Origin: Pelagibacterium luteolum | Lineage (GTDB): Bacteria; Pseudomonadota; Alphaproteobacteria; Rhizobiales; Devosiaceae | Direction of reading: 5' to 3' | NCBI RefSeq assembly: GCF_900100665.1 | Contig: NZ_FNCS01000003.1 | Span: 62,001 to 126,000 of the forward strand | DNA: 64,000 nt | In this document: positions 34,199 through 42,680 of the stretch, one piece after another | How the letters are laid out: the number at the start of each line of letters is the position of its first letter | Numbering within the stretch: position 1 is the stretch's first letter | Made by a program: the position numbers and the translations under genes | Notes under the pieces: model-generated | The model's input: the letters and a program-made list of their open reading frames with translations, nothing else | Told to the model about the DNA's origin: nothing | The model's database searches: none

Positions 34199-35926
34199 TT
34201 AATTCGTCCCGATCTGTTGCACCCGTAATTGCGGCGGCACAAGCGCCAGGTCCACAGCCGGATCGAGATTGGGCTGCACGCCGAGCATCGGCGCAATCCG
34301 CGCCACAAGCCGACCCGACATCTGGCCCGCATTCCAGCCTGCCGTCCGCCCGGTCTGGGCATTTTCCGGCTCGGGCTCATCGACAAAGATGATCATGGCA
34401 TATTTCGGATCGTCGAGCGGAAACGCGGACATGAAGAACGAGGTGACGTTTTCACCCGAATACCGTCCGTCGACGACTTTTTCCGCAGTCCCGGTCTTTC
34501 CGCCCCAACGATACCCTTGGGCGATCCGGTTCCCTGTGCTGCCCGAGCCTTCGACACCGTTCATCCGCATCAGATAGCGCATGTAGTCGCTGGTCTGCTG
34601 GCTGATGACCTGTCGCGAGCTCGCCATCGCCTCTTCGCGCGTGCGCTCGAACAATGTCGCGTTCATCAAATGCCCGCCATTGACGATCGCGGCCTGCGCC
34701 ACAAGCATTTGCAGCGGCGTCACGCTCAAACCGTGCCCGAACGAGGCCGTCGCCGCCCCCACTTCGGAGAAGCTGGCGGGAACCGTGGAATTGGTGATCT
34801 CGGGCAATTCGATGCTGGGCGAACCATCGAGCCCCATATGCGTCAGAAACGCCCGGAAATTGTCTTTCCCCATCGCCTGCATGATACGGATCGTGCCGAT
34901 GTTGGAGGAGTACCGATAAACCTCAGGCACCGAGAGCATACGATGTTGCCCGCGATAGTCGGAAATCGTAAAGCGCCCGAACTGCACGCCGAAGCGCGCG
35001 TCGATCGTGTCGGTCAGCCTGATGGCATTGGAATCGAGCGCGCCGGCAAAGGTGATGGTCTTGAAGATCGACCCCACTTCGAACTTCGCCGCCGTGATCC
35101 GGTTGAACCGGCCCTCGACAAGCATTGTCGCCGGTTCGTTGGGATCGAAATCGGGCAGCGACGCCATGGCGATGATCTCACCCGTCCGCACGTCCATGAT
35201 CGCGCCGGCGGCTGCAATCGCCTTGTAGCGCTCCAGCGAGTCCACAAGCTCGCTGTGCAAGATATTCTGCACCCGCAGGTCGATCGACAGATTGACGGGC
35301 GTCAGCGCACTACCGCGCGCCAGGCCGAGATTCTGCAGAAGCGCCAGATTGTCGTCATCGAGGTGCTTTTCGACGCCGGCGATGCCGACATTGTCGATAT
35401 TGACCGCACCCATGATGTGCGATGCCACGGTCCCGCCGGGATAAAAACGCCGGCTTTCCTCGACGAAATCGAGGCCGGGAATACCCAGCATCATGATCCG
35501 GTCCTGCTGGGCCGGCGTCAACTCACGCGCCACCCACACAAACCCTCGGTCCCCCGTCAGCCGGTTACGCAACCAGGCCGGGTTGAGATCGGGCAACACC
35601 GACAGGATGGCGTTCGCCGCTTCGTCCACATCGAGAATACGCCGCGGCTCTGCAAACAGCGACGGCACCCGGATATCGACGGCAAGCTCGATGCCGTTCC
35701 GGTCCAGGATCGGTGGGCGCGACGCCATGATCGCATCGCGCGTCTGCCCTTCGATCGACGTATCGATGACGACATTGCCCAGCCAGATCAGCCGTCCACC
35801 CATTATCGAAAAAACGATAAGAACGAACACCATTGCCCAGCGAATGCGCGCGCCGGTGAGATTGCCGCGCGCCTTGCGCGTTCCGTCGAGCGAGATCGTA
35901 TCGTTGTTGGGGTTAATCGCGCTCAC
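34199..35926 (-). CDS. ftsI: FtsI (PBP3), septal peptidoglycan transpeptidase
   Basis: Class B penicillin-binding protein that cross-links septal peptidoglycan with FtsW. 575 residues: cytoplasmic basic start, one anchor at about 31-50, the PBP dimer domain (SRPPILDRNGIELAVDIRVP), and the transpeptidase with SxxK in EVGSIFKTITFAG, SxN in YRYSSNIGTIRIM, and KTG in GGKTGTAEKVVDG. The SxxK context is GSIFK rather than the commoner GSTFK. The start overlaps the ftsL stop by four bases (ATGA). Confidence 0.96.
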   Translation of the reverse strand: MSAINPNNDTISLDGTRKARGNLTGARIRWAMVFVLIVFSIMGGRLIWLGNVVIDTSIEGQTRDAIMASRPPILDRNGIELAVDIRVPSLFAEPRRILDVDEAANAILSVLPDLNPAWLRNRLTGDRGFVWVARELTPAQQDRIMMLGIPGLDFVEESRRFYPGGTVASHIMGAVNIDNVGIAGVEKHLDDDNLALLQNLGLARGSALTPVNLSIDLRVQNILHSELVDSLERYKAIAAAGAIMDVRTGEIIAMASLPDFDPNEPATMLVEGRFNRITAAKFEVGSIFKTITFAGALDSNAIRLTDTIDARFGVQFGRFTISDYRGQHRMLSVPEVYRYSSNIGTIRIMQAMGKDNFRAFLTHMGLDGSPSIELPEITNSTVPASFSEVGAATASFGHGLSVTPLQMLVAQAAIVNGGHLMNATLFERTREEAMASSRQVISQQTSDYMRYLMRMNGVEGSGSTGNRIAQGYRWGGKTGTAEKVVDGRYSGENVTSFFMSAFPLDDPKYAMIIFVDEPEPENAQTGRTAGWNAGQMSGRLVARIAPMLGVQPNLDPAVDLALVPPQLRVQQIGTN

Positions 35927-36312
35927 AGGAGGCCCTCCAATAGTGACCCGAGCGGATCATCGCCCGCTTCGATGGTTTCAAACAGCGAGTTCAGTGCATC
36001 CGTGTCGAGCCGCTGCTCCGGGCGCATGGGCAGATCGCCAAATTGTCCGAACTGGGCGGCAGCGGCCACCTGAAGGTTCAACAGATCGTTGTGGCGTTCG
36101 ATGATCGGCTGAATCTGGGTCGGCTGGTTGAGGTAGGCCCAGTCGGCCTTGAGAATGGAGAGGTCGGCCTGCTGCTTGGCGATCACCCGCTCGATACCGG
36201 TGATTTCCTCGGCGGTAAGTTCGGCAAAATGCTTTTGCGAATAGACAGCCACCACGGCAAAAACCGACAGCGCCGCCAGCAACAGATTGAGACGATGAAG
36301 AAAGCGGCTCAT
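35923..36312 (-). CDS. ftsL: FtsL-type cell division protein
   Basis: Small bitopic division protein that links FtsB/FtsQ to the septal machinery. The 129 residues have a short cytoplasmic N-terminus (MSRFLHRLN), one helix (LLLAALSVFAVVAVYSQKH), and a coiled-coil heptad region (LTAEEITGIERVIAKQQADL). Identification rests mainly on size, topology and the position between rsmH and ftsI; sequence conservation is weak in this family. The C-terminal ~40 residues are acidic and probably disordered. Both ends overlap neighbours by four bases. Confidence 0.88.
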   Translation of the reverse strand: MSRFLHRLNLLLAALSVFAVVAVYSQKHFAELTAEEITGIERVIAKQQADLSILKADWAYLNQPTQIQPIIERHNDLLNLQVAAAAQFGQFGDLPMRPEQRLDTDALNSLFETIEAGDDPLGSLLEGLL

Positions 36313-37286
36313 GCGGCGCCCCTCCGAAAGCCCGGCACGCCCAACCCGGCCGTCTGAAACTCACGCGCGACAACACCTGTGCGGATGCCGCTGCGCAACG
36401 TGGCCGAACGGGCCCTGGGGTTGCGCCCCGTCTCGGCAGACCCGGCCTTGACCGATTTGCGCACCGGTGACCAATGCGCCTCGACCTTCGCCTGCTGTGG
36501 CAGATGGCGTGACGGGGTCGGCGACGTCTTGCTCTCATCGAAAAAGCGTTTGACGATCCGGTCTTCCAGCGAATGGAAGGTCACGACCGCAAGACGCCCG
36601 CCCTCTGGCAATATCTTCTCGGCAGCAAACAGCGCCCTGACCAGTTCATCGAACTCGCCATTTACCGCAATCCGCAGCGCCTGAAACGTCCGCGTCGCGG
36701 GATGCGGCCCACCGGGCTTGCGCCCCACTGCCTTTTCGATGATCCGCGCCAGTTCAAGCGTATCGGTAATCTGCGCCTCAGCGCGACCGGCGACGATCGC
36801 CTTGGCGATCCGGCGCGATGCGCGCTCTTCGCCGAATGCAAAAATCAGGTTGCCCAGATCGGTTTCGCTCAAGCCATTGACCAGATCGGCGGCGCTCTCG
36901 CCATCCCGGCTCATCCGCATGTCGAGCGGCCCGGCGCGCATGAAGGAAAACCCGCGCTCCGCCTGGTCGAGTTGCATCGAACTCACCCCGATATCGAGCA
37001 CCACGGCATCGACATGCCGCTCGCCAATGGCGATATCGAGTTCGGAAAATGGGCTGGCAACAAACGAAAACCGCTCAGGAAAGTCCGCCGCCAACGCGTC
37101 GACAAACGGCTGCACCGTCGGATCGCGATCGATCCCGATCACAATTGCCCCGCGCTCGGCGATCGCCCGCGAATATCCGCCGGCCCCGAACGTACCATCG
37201 ACGACCACGGCACCATCCAATGGCGCCAAAGCGTCGAGCACCTCGGCCAACAGCACCGATTCATGTGGTGATTGCGGCTCGCCCAT
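36309..37286 (-). CDS. rsmH: RsmH, 16S rRNA m4C1402 methyltransferase
   Basis: Methylates N4 of C1402 in the ribosomal P site, with S-adenosylmethionine. The 325 residues begin with the canonical PHESVLLAEVLDAL, then VVDGTFGAGGYSRAIAERG (SAM loop), DAVVLDIGVSSMQLDQAERG, FSFMRAGPLDMRMS, and the C-terminal block LAVVTFHSLEDRIVKRFF. It heads the dcw genes here; an mraZ gene, which usually precedes it, is not in the 220 bases up to rnpB. Confidence 0.96.
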   Translation of the reverse strand: MGEPQSPHESVLLAEVLDALAPLDGAVVVDGTFGAGGYSRAIAERGAIVIGIDRDPTVQPFVDALAADFPERFSFVASPFSELDIAIGERHVDAVVLDIGVSSMQLDQAERGFSFMRAGPLDMRMSRDGESAADLVNGLSETDLGNLIFAFGEERASRRIAKAIVAGRAEAQITDTLELARIIEKAVGRKPGGPHPATRTFQALRIAVNGEFDELVRALFAAEKILPEGGRLAVVTFHSLEDRIVKRFFDESKTSPTPSRHLPQQAKVEAHWSPVRKSVKAGSAETGRNPRARSATLRSGIRTGVVAREFQTAGLGVPGFRRGAA

Positions 37287-37505
37287 GGACTTAAAAATAC
37301 TCGCGCAGGGACCCGGCAGACGCCGGAAAAGACACAGAGCCCAAGCAGATAGCCCGACTCACCCGTCACATTGCACGCCAGTCTTTAAGATTTTGTTTCC
37401 CAAACCGATTGGTGGCTCATTCACCTCTCTCTTTGGCGGTGACGTCGGCGCAAAGCGACGGGTGAGGCGGCCTTGCGGCAAACCCTGCGTGCGCGAAAGG
37501 TCAAA

Positions 37506-37885
<380 letters not shown>

Positions 37886-37891
37886 CGCGCT

Positions 37892-37921
37892 GATATGGGG
37901 TCGCCGGTCCCTTCCGGTCAA
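37892..37921 (-). promoter_or_regulatory. Likely promoter of rnpB
   Basis: On the minus strand TTGACC, 18 bases, CATATC, placing the start about seven bases before helix P1 of rnpB. The -35 box overlaps the last codons of the DjlA-like gene. Confidence 0.55.
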
Positions 37922-38652
37922 GTCGCTTCGCTTGAGGCGAGGGCCGGAATGCGTCCCCGCGCCTGCGATATCTCGCGATAAGCAGTGTTGATCGACGCCA
38001 TCTTGGCCGAAGCCAGCCCCATCAATTCCTCCGGCACGCCCTTGGCGACCATCCGGTCTGGATGATGCTCGGCCACCAGCCGCCGATACGACCGCCGCAA
38101 TTCCTCGTCGGTGACGTCCGGCGCCAGCCCCAACACCGCATAGGGATCGCGATTACCCGTCGGCAAAAGCACGTGCTGGCTGGCAATCTGCTCGAACCGT
38201 ACGGCATCGAACCCGAAGATTTCGCTGACGGCCTCAAGGTAGGCCATCTCGTCCCCATGCACGATCCCGTCGGCCGTCGCGATTTCGAACAGCGCGTCGA
38301 GCACGTGCTCCAGCGTCGCCGGACTATCGGCGAACAGCCTGCGCACTTTTCGCGCATAAGTGTCGAAACCCGCCGTATCCTGCTGCGCAAGCGCGAAAAA
38401 ATTATCCAGATGCTTGTCCGCACCTTCGGGAATATCGACGAGTTTGTGAAAGGTCTTGACCTCGCGCCGGCTCACCACGCCATCGGCAACGGCCATCTTG
38501 GCCGAAAGCGCCACGATCGACATCGTGAAGGCGGCGTCACGACCGCCGGGAAGCCAGTTATCGACGTCGAATATACTCGCAAGCCCGCCCGCAAGGCCGG
38601 TGCCCTCGGAAAACGAACCGAGAAACGCTGCGATTTTCTGCCAGAGAGACAT
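37918..38652 (-). CDS. DjlA-like TerB/J-domain co-chaperone
   Basis: 244 residues in two domains. Residues 40-160 are a TerB-type helical domain (AFTMSIVALSAKMAVADGVVSRREVKTFHKL and, later, IATADGIVHGDEMAYL with its acidic helix turns); residues 175-235 are a J domain (DPYAVLGLAPDVTDEELRRSYRRL, with the HPD motif in AEHHPDRM) that would stimulate a DnaK-type chaperone. Unlike E. coli DjlA it lacks an obvious N-terminal membrane helix. It lies upstream of rnpB on the same strand, as in other Rhizobiales. Cited stretches are only for location. Confidence 0.87.
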   Translation of the reverse strand: MSLWQKIAAFLGSFSEGTGLAGGLASIFDVDNWLPGGRDAAFTMSIVALSAKMAVADGVVSRREVKTFHKLVDIPEGADKHLDNFFALAQQDTAGFDTYARKVRRLFADSPATLEHVLDALFEIATADGIVHGDEMAYLEAVSEIFGFDAVRFEQIASQHVLLPTGNRDPYAVLGLAPDVTDEELRRSYRRLVAEHHPDRMVAKGVPEELMGLASAKMASINTAYREISQARGRIPALASSEAT

Positions 38653-38773
38653 CTTCGATTATGCGCCCGCCGCATCAGGGACCGCCCCGGGGCGAACCGC
38701 ACCATCATGTCGGGACCGGCGCCTTGGCAGCGATTCCGACTTCTATCGGGCTACCTTATCAGCGCTTTGCGAC

Positions 38774-39619
38774 CTAATCATAGACAAAACCAAACGGATT
38801 GGTCTGCTGGGGCTGCGGCTGATTGTTCTGGAACGTGACGCGGCTACGCTCGGTCTCGCGCAATTGTTCTTCATAAACCCAGATGATCTGGCCACTCGGA
38901 CCAACCACGCCCACCAGTTCGTCCCGATTGGGATCGCGCAAAAGCCCGTCGGCACCCGGCACGGGCGCGGGCGGTGTCATCGCCGCTGGCTGTTGCGGAA
39001 CCACAGTTGCCGATTGCTGCGGCAGCGGTGTCGTAATCACCGGCTGCTGCTGTTGCGGCAGCGTAATCACCGATTGCTGCTGCGCCGGCGGCTGCAGCAC
39101 ACCTGTAGAAGTCTGCCCACCGGCCGCCGCTGCAATCGCATCGTAATCGATGGCGTCGCTACGCGGCGCCGCCGAAAGCCCTTCAGGGCGCGGCAATGGA
39201 CGCGGAGGTTCGGTCACAGCAACCTGAACATCGGGCGCGCTGTCGCGCGGCGCCTGATCCTGGGTGCGCGGCGTTGGAGCTGGCGTTTGGGCTTCATCAT
39301 CCGCTGCTGTCGTGGCATTCGTCCCCGATGCACCCAGCGGGCGCCCATTGACGGTCACGACGGGACCCGTCGTCAATTCCTCTTCAGCGGGCCGCTCCGG
39401 CACGACCGGGAAGCCAGCTGTATCGACGACGCGATTGGGCGCACCCGCTGCGCGTTCAGCTGGCGACGGCGAAGCAACCGGCGTGCGCGTAGGGCTCGCG
39501 GTCTGAACCTGCGTAATCCCCACCTGCTCGACATCGGTGCCCTGCTGCACGGCGGCGACGCCGACGGCACCAAGGATCACCACAAGCATGGCACCCGAAG
39601 CGATTGGTTTTGAGAACAT
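38774..39619 (-). CDS. Unknown single-anchor protein, Pro/Gln-rich
   Basis: 281 residues, not recognised. An N-terminal hydrophobic segment (residues 8-25, ASGAMLVVILGAVGVAAV) acts as anchor or uncleaved signal. The long middle is low-complexity: Pro/Ala/Thr-rich, then Gln-rich with the repeated words TLPQQQQPVITTPLPQQ and VVPQQPAAMTPP. The C-terminal 60 residues look ordered (DGLLRDPNRDELVGVVGPSG, QIIWVYEEQLRETERSRVTF). GGAAG stands seven bases before the ATG at 39619, which is why the upstream 37 open codons were dropped. Divergent from the sorbitol dehydrogenase gene. Possibly an envelope linker protein. Confidence 0.7.
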   Translation of the reverse strand: MFSKPIASGAMLVVILGAVGVAAVQQGTDVEQVGITQVQTASPTRTPVASPSPAERAAGAPNRVVDTAGFPVVPERPAEEELTTGPVVTVNGRPLGASGTNATTAADDEAQTPAPTPRTQDQAPRDSAPDVQVAVTEPPRPLPRPEGLSAAPRSDAIDYDAIAAAAGGQTSTGVLQPPAQQQSVITLPQQQQPVITTPLPQQSATVVPQQPAAMTPPAPVPGADGLLRDPNRDELVGVVGPSGQIIWVYEEQLRETERSRVTFQNNQPQPQQTNPFGFVYD

Positions 39620-39813
39620 CGCGCTACTTCCTGTCAGACCTTGCCGCCATTGCGCCCCCGCACAACACCGTCTTCGCCTTTGAAAATGGCAGTAGTTTGG
39701 TGAACGCCGCGTGAATATTTCGCGCCCCACCCGCGATTTTCATTGCAAAATGCGAATCCCTGCGCAAGCATTTGCCCTATCGATGGGCGAATGCTCACAT
39801 AGGGAGGCACAAA

Positions 39814-40584
39814 ATGAACCAGCTTGAGGGTAAACGCGCGCTCATCACCGGCGCTGCACGCGGCATTGGCCTCGCCTTCGCAAGGGCCTACATTGCCGAA
39901 GGCGCCCACGTCACCATCGCCGACATCGACCTCGACGCCGCCCGCCGCGCTGCCGCCGATCTCGGTCCGTCCGCCAGCGCCGTCAGAATCGATGTCGCCG
40001 ACCAGTCCTCGATCGAAGCCGCCGTCACCGAGGTAGACGCCAATGGTGGCATCGACATCCTCATAAACAACGCCGCCCTGTTCGATCTCGCGCCGATCGT
40101 CGACATTACGCGCCAGAGCTTTGATCGCCTCTACGCCGTCAACGTCGCCGGCACCCTGTTCACACTACAGGCGGTTGCCAAAACCATGATCGCCCGGGGC
40201 AAGGGCGGCAAGATCATCAACATGGCCAGCCAGGCCGGCCGCCGCGGCGAAGCGCTTGTCGGCGTCTATTGTTCCACCAAAGCCGCCGTCATCAGCCTCA
40301 CCCAATCAGCCGGGCTCGACCTCATCAAGCACGGCATCAACGTCAACGCCATCGCCCCCGGCGTCGTCGATGGCGAGCACTGGGACCACGTGGACTCCCT
40401 TTTCGCCCGACACGAAAACCTCGCACTCGGAGAAAAAAAGCACCAGGTCGCCGCCGCCGTTCCCTTCGGCCGCATGGGCACCGCCGAAGACCTCACCGGC
40501 ATGGCCGTCTTCCTCGCCTCCCCCGCCGCCGACTACATCGTCGCCCAAACCTACAACGTCGATGGCGGCAACTGGATGAGCTGA
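39814..40584 (+). CDS. smoS: Sorbitol dehydrogenase (SDR family, SmoS/PolS type)
   Basis: NAD-dependent oxidation of D-sorbitol (glucitol) to D-fructose, also acting on related polyols such as galactitol. The 256-residue short-chain dehydrogenase carries the cofactor motif TGAARGIGLAFA at 13-24, NNAALFDLAPI, the active-site Ser in NMASQAGRRG and Tyr/Lys in YCSTKAAV, and the closing VPFGRMGTAEDL and NVDGGNWMS. The whole run is close to the sorbitol dehydrogenase of Rhodobacter as I remember it. GGGAGG is 8 bases before the ATG at 39814. The polyol ABC transporter and kinase genes that normally accompany it are absent here. Confidence 0.9.
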   Translation: MNQLEGKRALITGAARGIGLAFARAYIAEGAHVTIADIDLDAARRAAADLGPSASAVRIDVADQSSIEAAVTEVDANGGIDILINNAALFDLAPIVDITRQSFDRLYAVNVAGTLFTLQAVAKTMIARGKGGKIINMASQAGRRGEALVGVYCSTKAAVISLTQSAGLDLIKHGINVNAIAPGVVDGEHWDHVDSLFARHENLALGEKKHQVAAAVPFGRMGTAEDLTGMAVFLASPAADYIVAQTYNVDGGNWMS

Positions 40585-40592
40585 CCCCGACC

Positions 40593-40620
40593 GCCACCCT
40601 CGGGCTCGACGCAAGGCTCT
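40593..40620. repeat. Degenerate GTCAYCC-type palindrome (copy 7)
   Basis: CGCCACCCTCGGGCTCGACG keeps one arm of the copies at 8777 and 42640; the second arm has decayed (CAAGGCTC). It lies between smoS and metF, which converge. Confidence 0.5.
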
Positions 40621-40646
40621 ACGCAGTACGAGCCCAACAACTGCCG

Positions 40647-41546
40647 TTAGGGCCTTATCCCCAACAACCTTGCCAACGCCAGCACCAGATTGGACCGGTT
40701 CAGCGTATAGAAATGAAACTCCGTTACACCTGAATCCAGCAACTCCGTCACTTGCTCGGCAGCAACCGCCGCCGCCACCAGCGCATGCGTCTCGGGATCG
40801 TCCTCCAGCCCCTCGAACCGATCCGCCAGCCATTGCGGGATCGACGCCCCGCACCGCCCGGCAAACCCGGCAATCTGCTTGAAGCTGTGGATCGGCTGCA
40901 CACCCGGCACGATCGGCGCTTCCACGCCGGCCTTGCGTGCGCGCTCCACGAACCGCCAGTAATCGGCGTTCTCGAAAAACATTTGCGTAATCGCCCGATC
41001 CGCCCCTGCATCGAGCTTGCGCTTTAAATTATCGATCTCTGCATCCCAATCGGGGCTCTGCGGGTGCTTTTCCGGATACGCCGCCACCGAAATATCGAAA
41101 TCCCCAAGCTTGCGAATACCCGCCACGAGGTCGGCAGCGTTCCTGTACCCATCGGGATGGGGTGTAAAAGGCTGCCCCACACCCTCCGGCGGATCGCCCC
41201 GCAGCGCCACGATCCGGTTGACCCCCGCTTCGGCATAACCGCGCACCACGGCGTCCACCTCGTCCCGCGTCGCCCCGACACAGGTCAAATGCGCCGCTGC
41301 CGGCACGCCCGTCTCATTGGTAATCCGCGAAACCATGCGCAACGTGCGCTCACGCGTCGAACCGCCAGCGCCATAGGTCACGGAAACAAAGCGCGGGCCG
41401 AGTGGCGCCAGACGCGACAGGCTGTCCCAGAAACGCTCCTCCATCGCGTCGGTCTTGGGCGGGAAAAATTCGAAACTGACCTTGATGTCGGGCCGCACGG
41501 CATCCGGCTGGCGGCTGGGTCTGTTTTCGCCCCTGATTGGTCCCAC
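40647..41546 (-). CDS. metF: Methylenetetrahydrofolate reductase MetF
   Basis: Reduces 5,10-methylene- to 5-methyl-tetrahydrofolate for methionine synthesis (FAD enzyme). Residues 20-300: KVSFEFFPPKTDAMEERFW (catalytic Glu), FVSVTYGAGGSTRERTL, HLTCVGATRDEV, RIVALRGDPPEG, KLDAGADRAITQMFFENADY and VPGVQPIHS. A GTG start at 41546 is chosen because AGAGGA precedes it by nine bases; a more upstream ATG would overlap the regulator gene. About 299 residues. It begins only 14 bases after the ArsR-methyltransferase gene ends, so the two form an operon behind the operator at 42560. Confidence 0.94.
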   Translation of the reverse strand: MGPIRGENRPSRQPDAVRPDIKVSFEFFPPKTDAMEERFWDSLSRLAPLGPRFVSVTYGAGGSTRERTLRMVSRITNETGVPAAAHLTCVGATRDEVDAVVRGYAEAGVNRIVALRGDPPEGVGQPFTPHPDGYRNAADLVAGIRKLGDFDISVAAYPEKHPQSPDWDAEIDNLKRKLDAGADRAITQMFFENADYWRFVERARKAGVEAPIVPGVQPIHSFKQIAGFAGRCGASIPQWLADRFEGLEDDPETHALVAAAVAAEQVTELLDSGVTEFHFYTLNRSNLVLALARLLGIRP

Positions 41547-41560
41547 GATAAATAGTCCTC

Positions 41561-42511
41561 TTACAGATTGGGTCGGCCAAGCGACCATAGACACACCGTC
41601 AGCCCGTCGGGCGCAGTGGGTGGAAAACGTTTGGTGTCCGCGATGACCAGCCCGGCGGCATCCGCCCACAGCGCCATCTGCTCATCGGAAAGCCCAAGCC
41701 GCCGATGCGCCTGCTCTTCCCTCAGAAACTCGTGATCATGCGGTGCAAAATCGACAACCAGCACGCGCCCGGCCGACGACAGGCACGCTGCCACATGCAT
41801 CAGCGCCACGCCCGGATCATCGAAATAATGCAGCACCTGATGCAGCATCACGAGGTCCGCGCTGCCGGCATAATCGGTCAATTCCGAGATGTCGCCCAAT
41901 CGCACCTGCGCATGGGAGATAGCCCCGGCATCGAGCTTGGCACGGGCCACGGCCAGCATCTCGCGACTGGTGTCGACACCGATGCCATGATCGTAGCGCT
42001 CGGCGAGCAATTCGAGCATGCGCCCCGTGCCGGTCCCCAGATCGAGAAAGCGGGCCACCCGGTCCTGCCCCACCGCAGAGACGATGGCGCTTTCAACCGC
42101 AGCCTCGGGAATGTGAAGGCTCCGCAGCCGATCCCAACTCTCCGCAATGGTCGCAAAATAATCCGCTGCCCGCTCCCGCTGCAGCGTCCGCAGCCCATCG
42201 AGACGAGCGTGATCGCCGGCCAGTTCCCGACCCTCGCGATCGCAGTGCTCCACGATCCAGTCGCATAACGACCCACTCGTGCCATGCCGGTTGAGCCGAA
42301 AATACGCCCAAGCTCCCTCGGCGTGCCGCGTCACCAACCCGGCGTCCACGAGAAGCTTCAAATGCCGGGAAATGCGCGGCTGGCTCTGCCCCAGGATCTC
42401 GGTCAAATCCTTGACGCTCAATTCGCCATGCGCCAGCAACGCAAGAATCCGCAGCCGCGTGCTCTCGCCTGCAGCCTTGAGAATCCCAACGATGTCGTGC
42501 GATTTGGACAC
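41561..42511 (-). CDS. ArsR-type regulator fused to SAM methyltransferase, metF partner
   Basis: 316 residues with two domains. Residues 1-95 are an ArsR-type winged helix (DIVGILKAAGESTRLRILAL, recognition helix GQSQPRISRHLKLLVDAGLV). Residues 140-300 are a class I methyltransferase with SAM loop FLDLGTGTGRMLELLAERY, GVDTSREMLAVARAKLD and LVMLHQVLHYFDD. Such fusions beside metF in Rhizobiales are thought to sense S-adenosylmethionine or its product, but this is inference here. GTG start at 42511 (GGAAGAG ahead) preferred; ATGs 30 or more bases upstream are possible. No metal-binding cysteine pair of classical ArsR is seen. A perfect operator-like palindrome precedes it. Confidence 0.88.
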   Translation of the reverse strand: MSKSHDIVGILKAAGESTRLRILALLAHGELSVKDLTEILGQSQPRISRHLKLLVDAGLVTRHAEGAWAYFRLNRHGTSGSLCDWIVEHCDREGRELAGDHARLDGLRTLQRERAADYFATIAESWDRLRSLHIPEAAVESAIVSAVGQDRVARFLDLGTGTGRMLELLAERYDHGIGVDTSREMLAVARAKLDAGAISHAQVRLGDISELTDYAGSADLVMLHQVLHYFDDPGVALMHVAACLSSAGRVLVVDFAPHDHEFLREEQAHRRLGLSDEQMALWADAAGLVIADTKRFPPTAPDGLTVCLWSLGRPNL

Positions 42512-42559
42512 GGCAACTCTTCCCCGATGGGGCGAATACATCGCCCTCAATTCAGGGAC

Positions 42560-42575
42560 ATAAAGATATCTTTAT
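42560..42575. promoter_or_regulatory. Perfect 16-bp palindrome, likely operator of the ArsR-methyltransferase/metF operon
   Basis: ATAAAGATATCTTTAT, symmetrical in every base, 49 bases upstream of the GTG start. Size, A+T content and symmetry fit an ArsR dimer site, and it would overlap the promoter. Confidence 0.7.
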
Positions 42576-42639
42576 ATCTACGATGTCAAGCGTATGAGCG
42601 ACCGGGGTGTCCGCCCTGAGCGCCATCCCACCCCCAACC

Positions 42640-42669
42640 GTCACCCTCGGGCTCGACCCGAGGGCTCAC
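42640..42669. repeat. Interspersed GTCAYCC-type palindrome (copy 8)
   Basis: GTCACCCTCGGGCTCGACCC then GAGGGCTCACAG, same sequence as copy 3 at 8777 over its first 27 bases. Lies just past the stop of the DUF2336 gene, between it and the operator upstream of the ArsR gene. Confidence 0.75.
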
Positions 42670-42680
42670 AGCCGCGAGCC

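Noticed and set aside
34229-36073. 614-codon plus-strand open frame
   Set aside because: Antisense of ftsI and ftsL.
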